DNA of 64,000 bases, taken from NCBI GenBank assembly GCA_051877575.1, contig JBJEJA010000028.1, forward strand, positions 186,001 through 250,000, given 5' to 3'. The stretch comes from UBA2882 sp051877575. GTDB lineage: Bacteria; Bacillota; Clostridia; Lachnospirales; Lachnospiraceae. The notes beneath the pieces were generated by a model. The model did no database searches, had not been told where the DNA came from, and was given only the letters and a program-made list of their open reading frames with translations. Position numbers and translations under genes: made by a program. Of this stretch, positions 32,173 through 40,329 are shown piece by piece (the first letter of the stretch is position 1; the number at the start of each line of letters is the position of its first letter).

Positions 32173-34169
32173 GTGAGAAGGAAATCCGTGCGGCATTTGT
32201 GGGTAACCCCAACTGCGGCAAAACAACATTATTTAATGCCATAACGGGCAGCAAACTGAAGGTTGCCAACTGGCCGGGAGTAACGGTTGAAAAGATCAGC
32301 GGCGAAGCACGTTATAAAGATTATCATTTGAGCATTGTAGATACCCCCGGTATTTATTCTCTGACCTGCTATACGATTGAGGAAAAGGTAACCCGCAATT
32401 GTGTCATGGATGATGATATTGATGTCATTATCAATGTGGTGGATGCATCCAACCTGGAGAGAAATCTTTACCTGACATTGCAGCTGCTGGAACTGGGCAA
32501 ACCGGTTATTCTGGCTTTGAATATGATGGATATTGTCAGGGACAGAGGAATGGAGATCGACCTGCACAGACTGCCGGAATTGTTGGGCGATATTCCGGTT
32601 GTTCCCGTATCGGCAGCCAAAAATGAGGGTCTGGAAATCCTGCTTCACGCAGCGGTTCATCATCATCTGGAAGGGCCGCAGCGGCATGTGCTGACTTACA
32701 GTCAGGAGATAGAAGATAAGATTGCCAAGCTGGAAGTTATCATGCAGGCGCGTTATCCGGATCATTCCAGCCGAAGATGGCATGCGATCAAACTGCTGGA
32801 ATGGGATGAGGATGTCAGAAAGGATCATCCGGTCAATATTCTGGATGTTGCGGATAAAAATTATGAAAAAGAAATCATTCAGACAAAATACAAATATATA
32901 GATTATGTCGTGGAAGAAGTATTGTTCCACAAACAGGAGAAGGCGGCCATGACGGATAAGGTTGACCGATTTTTGACGCACCCTGTCTGGGGAGTACCGA
33001 TCTTTTTGTGCATTATGGCATTGGTATTTCTGCTTACCTTTGCGGTTGGTGACAGCCTGAAAGCGGTGTTTGAAATGCTGTTGGAGGAATTCTCCAATCT
33101 GGTAAACGGTGCCCTGACCGCCATTCATACTGCGGACTGGCTGGTTTCTCTTGTGTGTGACGGCATTATTGCCGGGGTAGGAGGGATATTAACCTTCATT
33201 CCCAATATTCTGATTTTGTTCCTTGCGCTGGCGATTTTGGAAGACAGCGGCTATATGGCGCGTGTGGCTTATGTTATGGATGGTATTATGGGAAAAGTCG
33301 GTCTGTCCGGGAAAGCGTTTTTGCCGATGATCCTGGGATTTGGCTGTACCGTTCCCGCGATCATGGCAACCAGAGCACTGGAAACGGAGAAGGACAGGAG
33401 GCGGACGATGATCATCACGCCGTTTATGTCCTGTTCCGCAAGACTGCCGATATATGTGCTGTTTGCAGACATTTTCTTTGGAAAAGCGGCACCCATCGCA
33501 AGCTTTTCCATGTATGTCATTGGACTGGTTGTAGCGATTTTGGTGGCAAAAGTTTTGAATTTCTTTGATAAGGGAACAAATAATGAGTCTTTATTGATCG
33601 AATTGCCGGAATATAAAAAACCCAATCCAAAAACAATCAGGATATATGTCTGGAACAAGATTTCCGATTACCTGACAAAAGCGGGAACAACGATTTTTAT
33701 TGCGTCCATTATCATTTGGTTCGTTTTAAACTTCGGCATCCACGGTATGGTCGAAAATCCCGGAGACAGCTTCGGAGCCATGATCGGAAAACTGATTGTG
33801 CCGATCCTGGAGCCTGCGGGACTTGGTATGTGGCAGATCGGTGTAGCGTTGATTTCCGGCATTTCGGCGAAAGAGGTAGTTGTTTCCAGTTTTGCGGTAC
33901 TATTTGGCATTACCAATGCCAATTCGGCAGAAGGAATGTCGTTAATCTTATCCAATATCCGAAGCAGTATTCCGGATTTCGGCGCTTTGAATGCATTCTG
34001 CCTGATGTTATTCTGCCTGCTGTATGTGCCCTGTGCGGCGACCATCGGAACGATTAAAAAGGAAAGCGGTTCCTGGAAATTTACCTTAAAAACTATCTGT
34101 TTTCAGCTGCTTTTGGCATATGTTGCCGCAGTTCTGGTATTCCAGATCGGCTCGCTATTTATAGCTTGA
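32169..34169 (+). CDS. feoB: Ferrous iron transporter FeoB
   Basis: A 666-residue inner-membrane Fe(II) transporter. The N-terminal GTPase domain has G1 GNPNCGKTTLFNAIT, G3 DTPGIYSL and G4 NMMD. The membrane part has the two Gate-type repeats, including GFGCTVPAIMATRALE and MSCSARLPIYVLFADIFF with conserved Cys residues. Length is within the family range. FeoC is not evident. High iron demand is consistent with the hydrogenase directly downstream. Confidence 0.97.
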   Translation: MSEKEIRAAFVGNPNCGKTTLFNAITGSKLKVANWPGVTVEKISGEARYKDYHLSIVDTPGIYSLTCYTIEEKVTRNCVMDDDIDVIINVVDASNLERNLYLTLQLLELGKPVILALNMMDIVRDRGMEIDLHRLPELLGDIPVVPVSAAKNEGLEILLHAAVHHHLEGPQRHVLTYSQEIEDKIAKLEVIMQARYPDHSSRRWHAIKLLEWDEDVRKDHPVNILDVADKNYEKEIIQTKYKYIDYVVEEVLFHKQEKAAMTDKVDRFLTHPVWGVPIFLCIMALVFLLTFAVGDSLKAVFEMLLEEFSNLVNGALTAIHTADWLVSLVCDGIIAGVGGILTFIPNILILFLALAILEDSGYMARVAYVMDGIMGKVGLSGKAFLPMILGFGCTVPAIMATRALETEKDRRRTMIITPFMSCSARLPIYVLFADIFFGKAAPIASFSMYVIGLVVAILVAKVLNFFDKGTNNESLLIELPEYKKPNPKTIRIYVWNKISDYLTKAGTTIFIASIIIWFVLNFGIHGMVENPGDSFGAMIGKLIVPILEPAGLGMWQIGVALISGISAKEVVVSSFAVLFGITNANSAEGMSLILSNIRSSIPDFGALNAFCLMLFCLLYVPCAATIGTIKKESGSWKFTLKTICFQLLLAYVAAVLVFQIGSLFIA

Positions 34170-34223
34170 TTTTCCGGCTTGTTTATGTCAAAATATTAAC
34201 GAACATATTTAGGGAGGAATCCG

Positions 34224-35729
34224 ATGAGAGGAATAGATACCGAAGTTCGAAAATCCAGAAAAAGAATATTTAAAGAAGTTGCCAATCTGGCATACAATTC
34301 CACAAATCTGACTGATGATATGGAGGCTCTGCCTTATGTGATCGTTGATACCGTAGATCCTGACAGCAGGGATGATATTTACAGAGAAAGAGCCATTGTC
34401 AGGGAGCGCGTGCGGCTCGCAATGGGAATGTCGCTACGTCCGGAAGATGCACCTGTTCATGTATCGGCCGGAGTAGAGGAAAGCAATATTGCGGAAAAAT
34501 ATTATGAACCGCCGCTGATGCAGGTAATTCCTTCCGCATGTAATAAATGTCCCGAAAATGATTACAGGGTAACGGATCGTTGTATGGGCTGTACGGCACA
34601 TCCCTGTATGGAGGTGTGCCCCAGAGGTGCGATCAGTATGGTCGACGGGCATTCTCATATTGATCAGGAAAAATGCATCCGTTGCGGTAAATGCAAAGCA
34701 ATCTGTCCTTATGATGCGATTTCCCATCAGGTACGGCCTTGTGCGGCTGCCTGTGGTGTAGGTGCCATCAAAAATGATAAATACGGCAGGGCGTGTATTG
34801 ACAATGAATTGTGTGTATCCTGCGGACAGTGTATGGTAAATTGTCCTTTCGGAGCCATAGCGGATAAATCCCAAATTTTCCAGCTGATTCGTGCGATTCA
34901 ATCCGGCAGGGAGATCATTGCACAGGTTGCACCGGCTTTTGTGGGGCAGTTTGGTCCCAATGTAACGCCCAATAAATTTAAAACAGCATTGAAAATGCTG
35001 GGATTTTCAGAGGTTTATGAGACTGCCATCGGTGCGGACATGGGCGCTATGGCAGAAGCGCACCATTATGTAGATAAGGTGGCTACCGGAGAACTGCCTT
35101 TCCTGTTGACAAGCTGTTGTCCTTCCTGGTCCATGCTTGCCAAGAAATTTTTCCCGGAGACCATCGGCAGTATTTCCAATGAACTGACACCCATGGTGGC
35201 AACTGCCAGGGTGATCAAGAAAGAACATCCCGACGCGGAGATCGTGTTTATCGGACCGTGTGCATCCAAGAAACTGGAGGCTTCCCGCAGAACCGTCCGC
35301 TCGGATGTAGACTTTGTGATTACCTTCGAAGAATTGTCCGGTATGTTTGAGGCAAAAGGAATTGTTTTGGATGAAATAGAAGATACCGAAGTCATGGAGG
35401 GGGCAACCGGAGCAGGCCGCGGATACGGTGTTGCGGGCGGTGTAGCCAGTGCCATTGAAGAGGTTATCAGAGAATATTATCCGGATGTTGATGTCAATAT
35501 CGAACATGCGGAAAGTCTGACAGAATGTAAGAAGATGCTGATGCTTGCCAAGGTAGGCAAGAAGAACGGATGTCTTATAGAGGGTATGGCATGTCCGGGC
35601 GGCTGTGTTGCCGGCGCGGGAACCAATATCGCCGTACCGCAGGCTGCGAAAGCGGTAAATACCTTTAAGGCAGAATCGGAAATCAAGATTCCGGCAATGG
35701 ATTCGATGAAACAGGAGGAAATACAGTGA
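34224..35729 (+). CDS. [FeFe] hydrogenase, group B type, with ferredoxin domains
   Basis: A 501-residue iron-only hydrogenase. Residues about 105-220 hold several Cys clusters for 4Fe-4S centres (CIRCGKCKAICPYDAI, CVSCGQCMVNCPFGAI). The H-cluster motifs are present: L1 TSCCPSW (296-302), L2 GPCASKK (Cys346) and L3 GMACPGGCVAGAG (Cys457, Cys461). L2 has GPC rather than the MPC of group A, which with the domain order points to group B, whose physiological role is little studied. Its gene ends in a GTGA overlap with gltX. The maturases HydE/F/G are not in the window. Confidence 0.92.
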   Translation: MRGIDTEVRKSRKRIFKEVANLAYNSTNLTDDMEALPYVIVDTVDPDSRDDIYRERAIVRERVRLAMGMSLRPEDAPVHVSAGVEESNIAEKYYEPPLMQVIPSACNKCPENDYRVTDRCMGCTAHPCMEVCPRGAISMVDGHSHIDQEKCIRCGKCKAICPYDAISHQVRPCAAACGVGAIKNDKYGRACIDNELCVSCGQCMVNCPFGAIADKSQIFQLIRAIQSGREIIAQVAPAFVGQFGPNVTPNKFKTALKMLGFSEVYETAIGADMGAMAEAHHYVDKVATGELPFLLTSCCPSWSMLAKKFFPETIGSISNELTPMVATARVIKKEHPDAEIVFIGPCASKKLEASRRTVRSDVDFVITFEELSGMFEAKGIVLDEIEDTEVMEGATGAGRGYGVAGGVASAIEEVIREYYPDVDVNIEHAESLTECKKMLMLAKVGKKNGCLIEGMACPGGCVAGAGTNIAVPQAAKAVNTFKAESEIKIPAMDSMKQEEIQ

Positions 35730-37195
35730 GTAAGGTAAGAACCCGATTTGCACCCAGCCCCACCGGAAGGATGCATGTGGGAAATTTAAGAACAGCACTA
35801 TATGCTTATTTGATTGCAAAACACGAAGGCGGAGATTTTATTCTTCGTATTGAGGATACGGATCAGGAAAGAGAAGTGGAAGGTGCGGTGGATATCATCA
35901 ATCGTACGCTTCAGGCAACCGGTCTGGTCCATGATGAAGGCCCCGATAAAGATAAAGGAGTGGGACCTTACGTCCAGAGTGAGAGACAGGCACAGGGCTT
36001 ATATCTGAAATATGCCCAAATGTTGATTGACAAAGGAGAAGCCTATTATTGCTTCTGTGACGAAGAACGTTTAAAAGAATGTCATAAGGTTATTGAGTTG
36101 GAAAACGGAGAGACAAAAGAAATCAATGTATATGATAAACATTGTCTTTCCTTATCCAAAGAAGAAGTGGAAGCAAAGCTTGCTGCCGGCGTGCCCTATG
36201 TTATCCGTCAGAATACACCCAATGAGGGTACAACAACATTTCATGATGATATTTATGGGGATATTACCGTAAACAACGATGAGCTGGATGATATGATCCT
36301 GATCAAATCCGACGGTTTCCCCACTTACAATTTTGCCAATGTAGTGGATGACCACCTGATGGGAATTACCCATGTGGTCAGAGGAAATGAATATTTATCA
36401 TCTTCTCCCAAGTACAATCGTCTGTACGAGGCATTCGGCTGGGAGGTTCCGGTATATGTGCACTGTCCGCTGATTACCGATGAGGAACATCATAAACTTT
36501 CCAAAAGATGCGGACATTCTTCTTATGAAGATTTAATTGAACAAGGCTTTGTGACCGAGGCTGTTGTCAATTTTGTGGCTCTGCTGGGCTGGAGTCCCGC
36601 GGATAACAGAGAAATTTTCACCCTGCAGGAGCTGGTGGAAGCCTTTGACTATCACCATATGTCCAAATCTCCGGCAGTATTTGATTACGGCAAGCTGAAA
36701 TGGATGAACGGGGAATATATCAAAGCAATGGATTTTGACAAATTCTATGACAGAGCGTTGCCTTATATCAAACAGGCGATCAGCAAAGATCTGGATCTTG
36801 AGAAGATTGCCGGAATGGTAAAAACACGTATTGAGATATTCCCGGATATTCCGGATTTGATTGATTTCTTTGAGGAACTGCCGGAATATGATATCGCCAT
36901 GTATACGCACAAGAAGATGAAAACAAACAGTGAAACTTCCTTAGCAGTATTAAAGGATGTACTACCTGTTCTGGAGGCACAGGAGGATTATTCCAACGAT
37001 GCGCTTTATCAGGCACTTTGTGATTTCGTGGCAGAAAAGGGCTACAAAAACGGATATGTACTTTGGCCGATCCGTACCGCAGTTTCCGGCAAGCAGATGA
37101 CACCTGCCGGGGCTACGGAAATTATGGAAATTCTGGGCAAAGAAGAGTCTTTAAAAAGAATACAAAAAGGGATTGAATTGTTGGAAAATGCCTGA
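35726..37195 (+). CDS. gltX: Glutamyl-tRNA synthetase
   Basis: A 489-residue class I synthetase with the HIGH-like motif (PSPTGRMHVGNLRTALY) at the N-terminus and KLSKRCG as the KMSKS-like loop, followed by the helical anticodon-binding half. Starts with GTG inside the hydrogenase stop. Discriminating versus non-discriminating charging (and need for GatCAB) cannot be told by eye. Overlaps the following helicase gene by eight bases. Confidence 0.97.
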   Translation: MSKVRTRFAPSPTGRMHVGNLRTALYAYLIAKHEGGDFILRIEDTDQEREVEGAVDIINRTLQATGLVHDEGPDKDKGVGPYVQSERQAQGLYLKYAQMLIDKGEAYYCFCDEERLKECHKVIELENGETKEINVYDKHCLSLSKEEVEAKLAAGVPYVIRQNTPNEGTTTFHDDIYGDITVNNDELDDMILIKSDGFPTYNFANVVDDHLMGITHVVRGNEYLSSSPKYNRLYEAFGWEVPVYVHCPLITDEEHHKLSKRCGHSSYEDLIEQGFVTEAVVNFVALLGWSPADNREIFTLQELVEAFDYHHMSKSPAVFDYGKLKWMNGEYIKAMDFDKFYDRALPYIKQAISKDLDLEKIAGMVKTRIEIFPDIPDLIDFFEELPEYDIAMYTHKKMKTNSETSLAVLKDVLPVLEAQEDYSNDALYQALCDFVAEKGYKNGYVLWPIRTAVSGKQMTPAGATEIMEILGKEESLKRIQKGIELLENA

Positions 37196-38933
37196 ATTGA
37201 TACAAAATGAAGGGCAGATTGCTGCGATTCAACACAGAGCCGGGCCTATGCTTGTTTTAGCGGGTCCCGGCTCCGGGAAAACCTATGTCATCACACATCG
37301 TATCGTGCATCTCATTTCTGAGTGCAAAATTCCACCAAACAATATTTTAGTCATTACGTTTACAAAAGCGGCAGCTATGGAAATGCAGGCCAGAGCAGTT
37401 TCATTGACAAAACAATGCGCTTATGTGCAATTCGGAACATTTCATTCTGTTTTTTACCAGATATTCAATCTGTCCCATCCGGATCATAGGCTGACACTTG
37501 TCTCCGACCGGGAACGGTTTGGATTCGTCAAGGCAGTTTTATGTAAAAACGATCAGCCAAAAGTCGAGAAGGAAACGGATGATAAGGTTCAGAAATGCCT
37601 GAAGGAAATCAGCCGCAGAAAAAATCTGCTGCCGTGTTCCCAAAAAGAAGATACATCGGATGAAAAAATGACTTTCATCTATGGGGCATATCAGGAATGG
37701 CTTTCGGAAAATCAAAAACTGGATTTTGATGATATGCTCCGGCTCTGTTACGAATATCTGCTGGAGAATCCGGCAGAAAGAAAACAGTGGCAGAAGCGTT
37801 TTCAATATATATTGATTGATGAGTTTCAGGATATCAATTTACTTCAATATGAAACGGTCAAACTGCTTTCGGGAAATCAAAATCTGTTTGCCGTAGGAGA
37901 TGATGATCAGGCAATCTACAGCTTCCGGGGCTCTGACCCGATGATCATGCGTCGTTTTGTACGGGAATTTTCGGTAAAGCCGATCCGGTTGCATTACAAT
38001 TACCGTTGCAGCGGGAATATTACGAAGATGGCGGCCGGACTGATCGGACACAATCAAAAGAGGTTTCAAAAACAGATCATTGCAATAAAAGAGGCAGGGG
38101 AAGAAGTACAGATCAAAGCGTTCCCGGGAAGAAAAGAAGAGCATATTTATCTGGGAGAGGAAACACTGCGGTATGGAAAAGAAAATACGGAAAAGACCCA
38201 GGCGGTTCTTGTCAGGACAAATGGAATGGTCGATGTGTACAGACAGCTGCTGGGAGGTACGGGGGAGCAGGAGAATTCTGTAGGGGAAGATTTGCTTGCA
38301 TATCTGTCGTTTATAAATTGCGGCAGAAAACGGGAAGATTTCCTGAAAATCATGAATAAGCCCGTGCGTTATATCAGCAGAAATATTTTGCTGGAGCAAA
38401 CCGTGGATTTTTCTCTGCTTCAGAAACGTTTGGCAGATAAGCCCTGGATACGAAACCGGGTTGCAGAGCTGGAAAAACAGATCGCATTTGCAATGAAAAT
38501 GGATCTCGGAGGACAGCTGCACTATATCTGGAACGTAATGGGGTATGAACAATATGTGTTAGACTGTGCTAACGGAGATTATCGGAAAATAAAGGAGGTT
38601 ACAAATCGGTTTACCGAATTACTGGCAAAATCCAAAACCTGTAAAACATTGGAACAATTAAAAAATATAAAGGAAGAAGGAAAGGAAATCATAAAAAATG
38701 AAAAGCTGAGCATCATGACCTATCATGGAGCAAAGGGATTGGAATTTGACAGAGTCTATCTGCCCGATCTGTGTTATGGAAAAGTGCCTCACGGCAGAAT
38801 GCTGTCAGCGGAAGAGTTAGAAGAAGAAAGAAGGATGTTTTACGTGGCGATGACAAGAGCAAAGGAGAGCCTGTTTCTGCTCTATCCGAAAGAACAGACC
38901 GTCTCTCCTTTTCTGACCGAAATTATATCGTAG
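37188..38933 (+). CDS. Small UvrD/REP-type ATP-dependent helicase
   Basis: A 581-residue superfamily 1A helicase. Motifs in order: I AGPGSGKTY, Ia TFTKAAAMEM, II LIDEFQDIN, III GDDDQAIYSFRG, IV LHYNYRC, V TYHGAKGLEFDRVYLPDL, VI VAMTRAKESLFLLYP. It is shorter than PcrA/UvrD (about 720) through smaller 1B/2B insertions and no C-terminal tail. Such short members are common beside PcrA in clostridia; DNA repair is likely, exact role unknown. ATG at 37188 overlaps the end of gltX. Its last 11 bases overlap the convergent DUF1292-type gene. Confidence 0.92.
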   Translation: MPELIQNEGQIAAIQHRAGPMLVLAGPGSGKTYVITHRIVHLISECKIPPNNILVITFTKAAAMEMQARAVSLTKQCAYVQFGTFHSVFYQIFNLSHPDHRLTLVSDRERFGFVKAVLCKNDQPKVEKETDDKVQKCLKEISRRKNLLPCSQKEDTSDEKMTFIYGAYQEWLSENQKLDFDDMLRLCYEYLLENPAERKQWQKRFQYILIDEFQDINLLQYETVKLLSGNQNLFAVGDDDQAIYSFRGSDPMIMRRFVREFSVKPIRLHYNYRCSGNITKMAAGLIGHNQKRFQKQIIAIKEAGEEVQIKAFPGRKEEHIYLGEETLRYGKENTEKTQAVLVRTNGMVDVYRQLLGGTGEQENSVGEDLLAYLSFINCGRKREDFLKIMNKPVRYISRNILLEQTVDFSLLQKRLADKPWIRNRVAELEKQIAFAMKMDLGGQLHYIWNVMGYEQYVLDCANGDYRKIKEVTNRFTELLAKSKTCKTLEQLKNIKEEGKEIIKNEKLSIMTYHGAKGLEFDRVYLPDLCYGKVPHGRMLSAEELEEERRMFYVAMTRAKESLFLLYPKEQTVSPFLTEIIS

Positions 38934-39276
38934 TCTCGTCATCATCTTCTTCTGCGGCAACCAGTTCGTCGTATTCGCAGCTGTCCAGATATTCGTCAAA
39001 TGCATCCTCGACTTTTTCATATTCGGCATCGTCTTCGATATAAGACAATACAGGCTCCTTATTTGGGTCGGATAAATCCTCTTCATAACCGTAAAACCAC
39101 ACGGTTCCGTCAGTGTTTTCACCGTTTTCATCCAAAGGCATCAAAGCAATATAATCCTTTGATTCTACGGTAAAAATGGTTATAACGGCACAGGTTACGC
39201 TTTTGCCGTCATCCAGCTCCAGAGTTACGGTCATTTCTTCGCCCTGGATTTCTTCGATTTCGTTTTCTTTTCCCAT
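38923..39276 (-). CDS. DUF1292-type acidic protein
   Basis: A 117-residue very acidic protein. Its first 75 residues fit DUF1292 (EMTVTLELDDGKSVTCAVITIF followed by YIALMPLDENGEN). A long Asp/Glu tail follows. The family has no established function; members often sit near ruvX and alaS, which is not the case here. Tail-to-tail overlap of 11 bases with the helicase gene. Promoter at 39336-39364. Confidence 0.85.
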   Translation of the reverse strand: MGKENEIEEIQGEEMTVTLELDDGKSVTCAVITIFTVESKDYIALMPLDENGENTDGTVWFYGYEEDLSDPNKEPVLSYIEDDAEYEKVEDAFDEYLDSCEYDELVAAEEDDDETTI

Positions 39277-39285
39277 AATCTGTTC

Positions 39286-39300
39286 CGGACACAGTGTCCG
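39286..39300. repeat. Perfect short palindrome in the DUF1292 leader
   Basis: CGGACAC (39286-39292), one base, GTGTCCG (39294-39300): a perfect 7-bp inverted repeat 10 bases upstream of the minus-strand start, covering the ribosome-binding region. Could be a protein-binding operator; as RNA, the 1-base centre would force some pairs open. Confidence 0.6.
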
Positions 39301-39335
39301 TTCCTTTCATAATAATAGGCTGTGCCAGCATCCAT

Positions 39336-39364
39336 ATTGTAGCATGATTCCACAAAAATGTATA
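39336..39364 (-). promoter_or_regulatory. Promoter of the DUF1292-type gene
   Basis: On the minus strand TATACA (plus 39359-39364), 17 bases, TACAAT (plus 39336-39341). Confidence 0.65.
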
Positions 39365-39417
39365 GATTCCCGGCATGCGTGAATTGTAAAAAAATTTTAA
39401 GTTTTTTTGAGAAATGA

Positions 39418-39446
39418 TTGACAATATAGGAAATTGTTCCTAGAAT
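39418..39446 (+). promoter_or_regulatory. Strong promoter of the sirtuin-like gene with embedded palindrome
   Basis: TTGACA at 39418-39423, exactly 17 bases, TAGAAT at 39441-39446. The spacer contains the palindrome TAGGAA (39427-39432), ATTG, TTCCTA (39437-39442), which reaches into the -10. A bound repressor here would block RNA polymerase, so this is a likely operator. Confidence 0.8.
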
Positions 39447-39486
39447 ATAGATAAGGGAATAACAAAGGAAAAAGGACGTGATTTAT

Positions 39487-40245
39487 ATGCAGTTGACATT
39501 TGAAGAAAGCATGGAAAGAGCGAAAGAAGTCCTGAAATCGGCAGATCAGATAGTTGCGTTATTGGGAGTCGGTGTCGTAATGGAATGCGGGGCATTGAAT
39601 TATCTCAACAATCAGGTAATCTATCGGATTGAGGATACCTATCACAGAAGTCCGGACGAAATTATGTCCACAGGATTTTATAGTGCGAGAACAGAACGCT
39701 TTTTCCAATATTATAAGGAAGAATATCTGGCAGACCGGTGCAAACCAAATGAGACCTTTGCGGCACTGAAAAAACTGGATGACGAAGGAAGGCTGAAAGC
39801 CTGTATTACCACCAACACTCACGGTCTGGAAAAGGAAGTGGGGATCCGGAATGTGATCGAGTTATACGGTAGCCGTAATATGAACTGGTGTACAAAATGC
39901 GGTAAGCGGTTTTCGGTGGATTACATATTACAATCCAAAGGCGTGCCTGTTTGTGATGAATGCTATAATCCGATCAGGCCGGGGATCCGTCTCTATGGAG
40001 AAATGATTCGGAATGATGTGATGACAGAGGCGGCAAATGCCTGCCAGGAGGCGGATGTGCTGATTGTTTTGGGAACCAATTTCTATGATTCCATGGTTCG
40101 TTTTGCAATCAATCATTACCAGGGAGATAAATTGATCCTGATCAGCAAACATGAACATTTCAGGGATAAGAGCGCGGATATTGTCATCCACGAGGAAGTG
40201 AAGGATGTGCTGCCCAAATTGCTTGTGACGGAGGAAGAGGGATAA
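39487..40245 (+). CDS. Sirtuin (Sir2)-fold protein lacking the catalytic histidine
   Basis: A 252-residue Sir2-family protein. The zinc site is complete (Cys135, Cys138, Cys156, Cys159) and RPGIRLYGE, GTNF and the overall order match sirtuins. Key NAD/catalytic motifs have changed: the GAGIS..G(I/V)PDFR loop reads GVGVVMECGALNY (27-39), the TQN(I/V)DGLH motif reads TTNTHGLEK (108-116), and the catalytic His of the HG motif is Tyr127 (ELYGS, codon 39865-39867). It may therefore not deacylate by the usual mechanism. The ATG at 39487 lies 10 bases after AAAGGA; the GTG at 39478 is too close to that site. Confidence 0.85.
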   Translation: MQLTFEESMERAKEVLKSADQIVALLGVGVVMECGALNYLNNQVIYRIEDTYHRSPDEIMSTGFYSARTERFFQYYKEEYLADRCKPNETFAALKKLDDEGRLKACITTNTHGLEKEVGIRNVIELYGSRNMNWCTKCGKRFSVDYILQSKGVPVCDECYNPIRPGIRLYGEMIRNDVMTEAANACQEADVLIVLGTNFYDSMVRFAINHYQGDKLILISKHEHFRDKSADIVIHEEVKDVLPKLLVTEEEG

Positions 40246-40279
40246 AGGAATACATTCGCTTTTCTTTCTGACCGGATTG

Positions 40280-40288
40280 TGTTATACT
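40280..40288 (+). promoter_or_regulatory. Extended -10 promoter of the GlgX-like gene
   Basis: TATACT at 40283-40288 with TG at 40280-40281. No convincing -35. Read-through from the sirtuin-like gene is also possible; no terminator lies between. Confidence 0.45.
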
Positions 40289-40329
40289 GTATCTATGTAT
40301 ACGTGAGGATTGTTTGACGGGAGAAAAGC

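Noticed and set aside
32229..33128. Minus-strand open frame of 299 codons opposite feoB
   Set aside because: Shadow frame; the feoB reading frame contains all family motifs.
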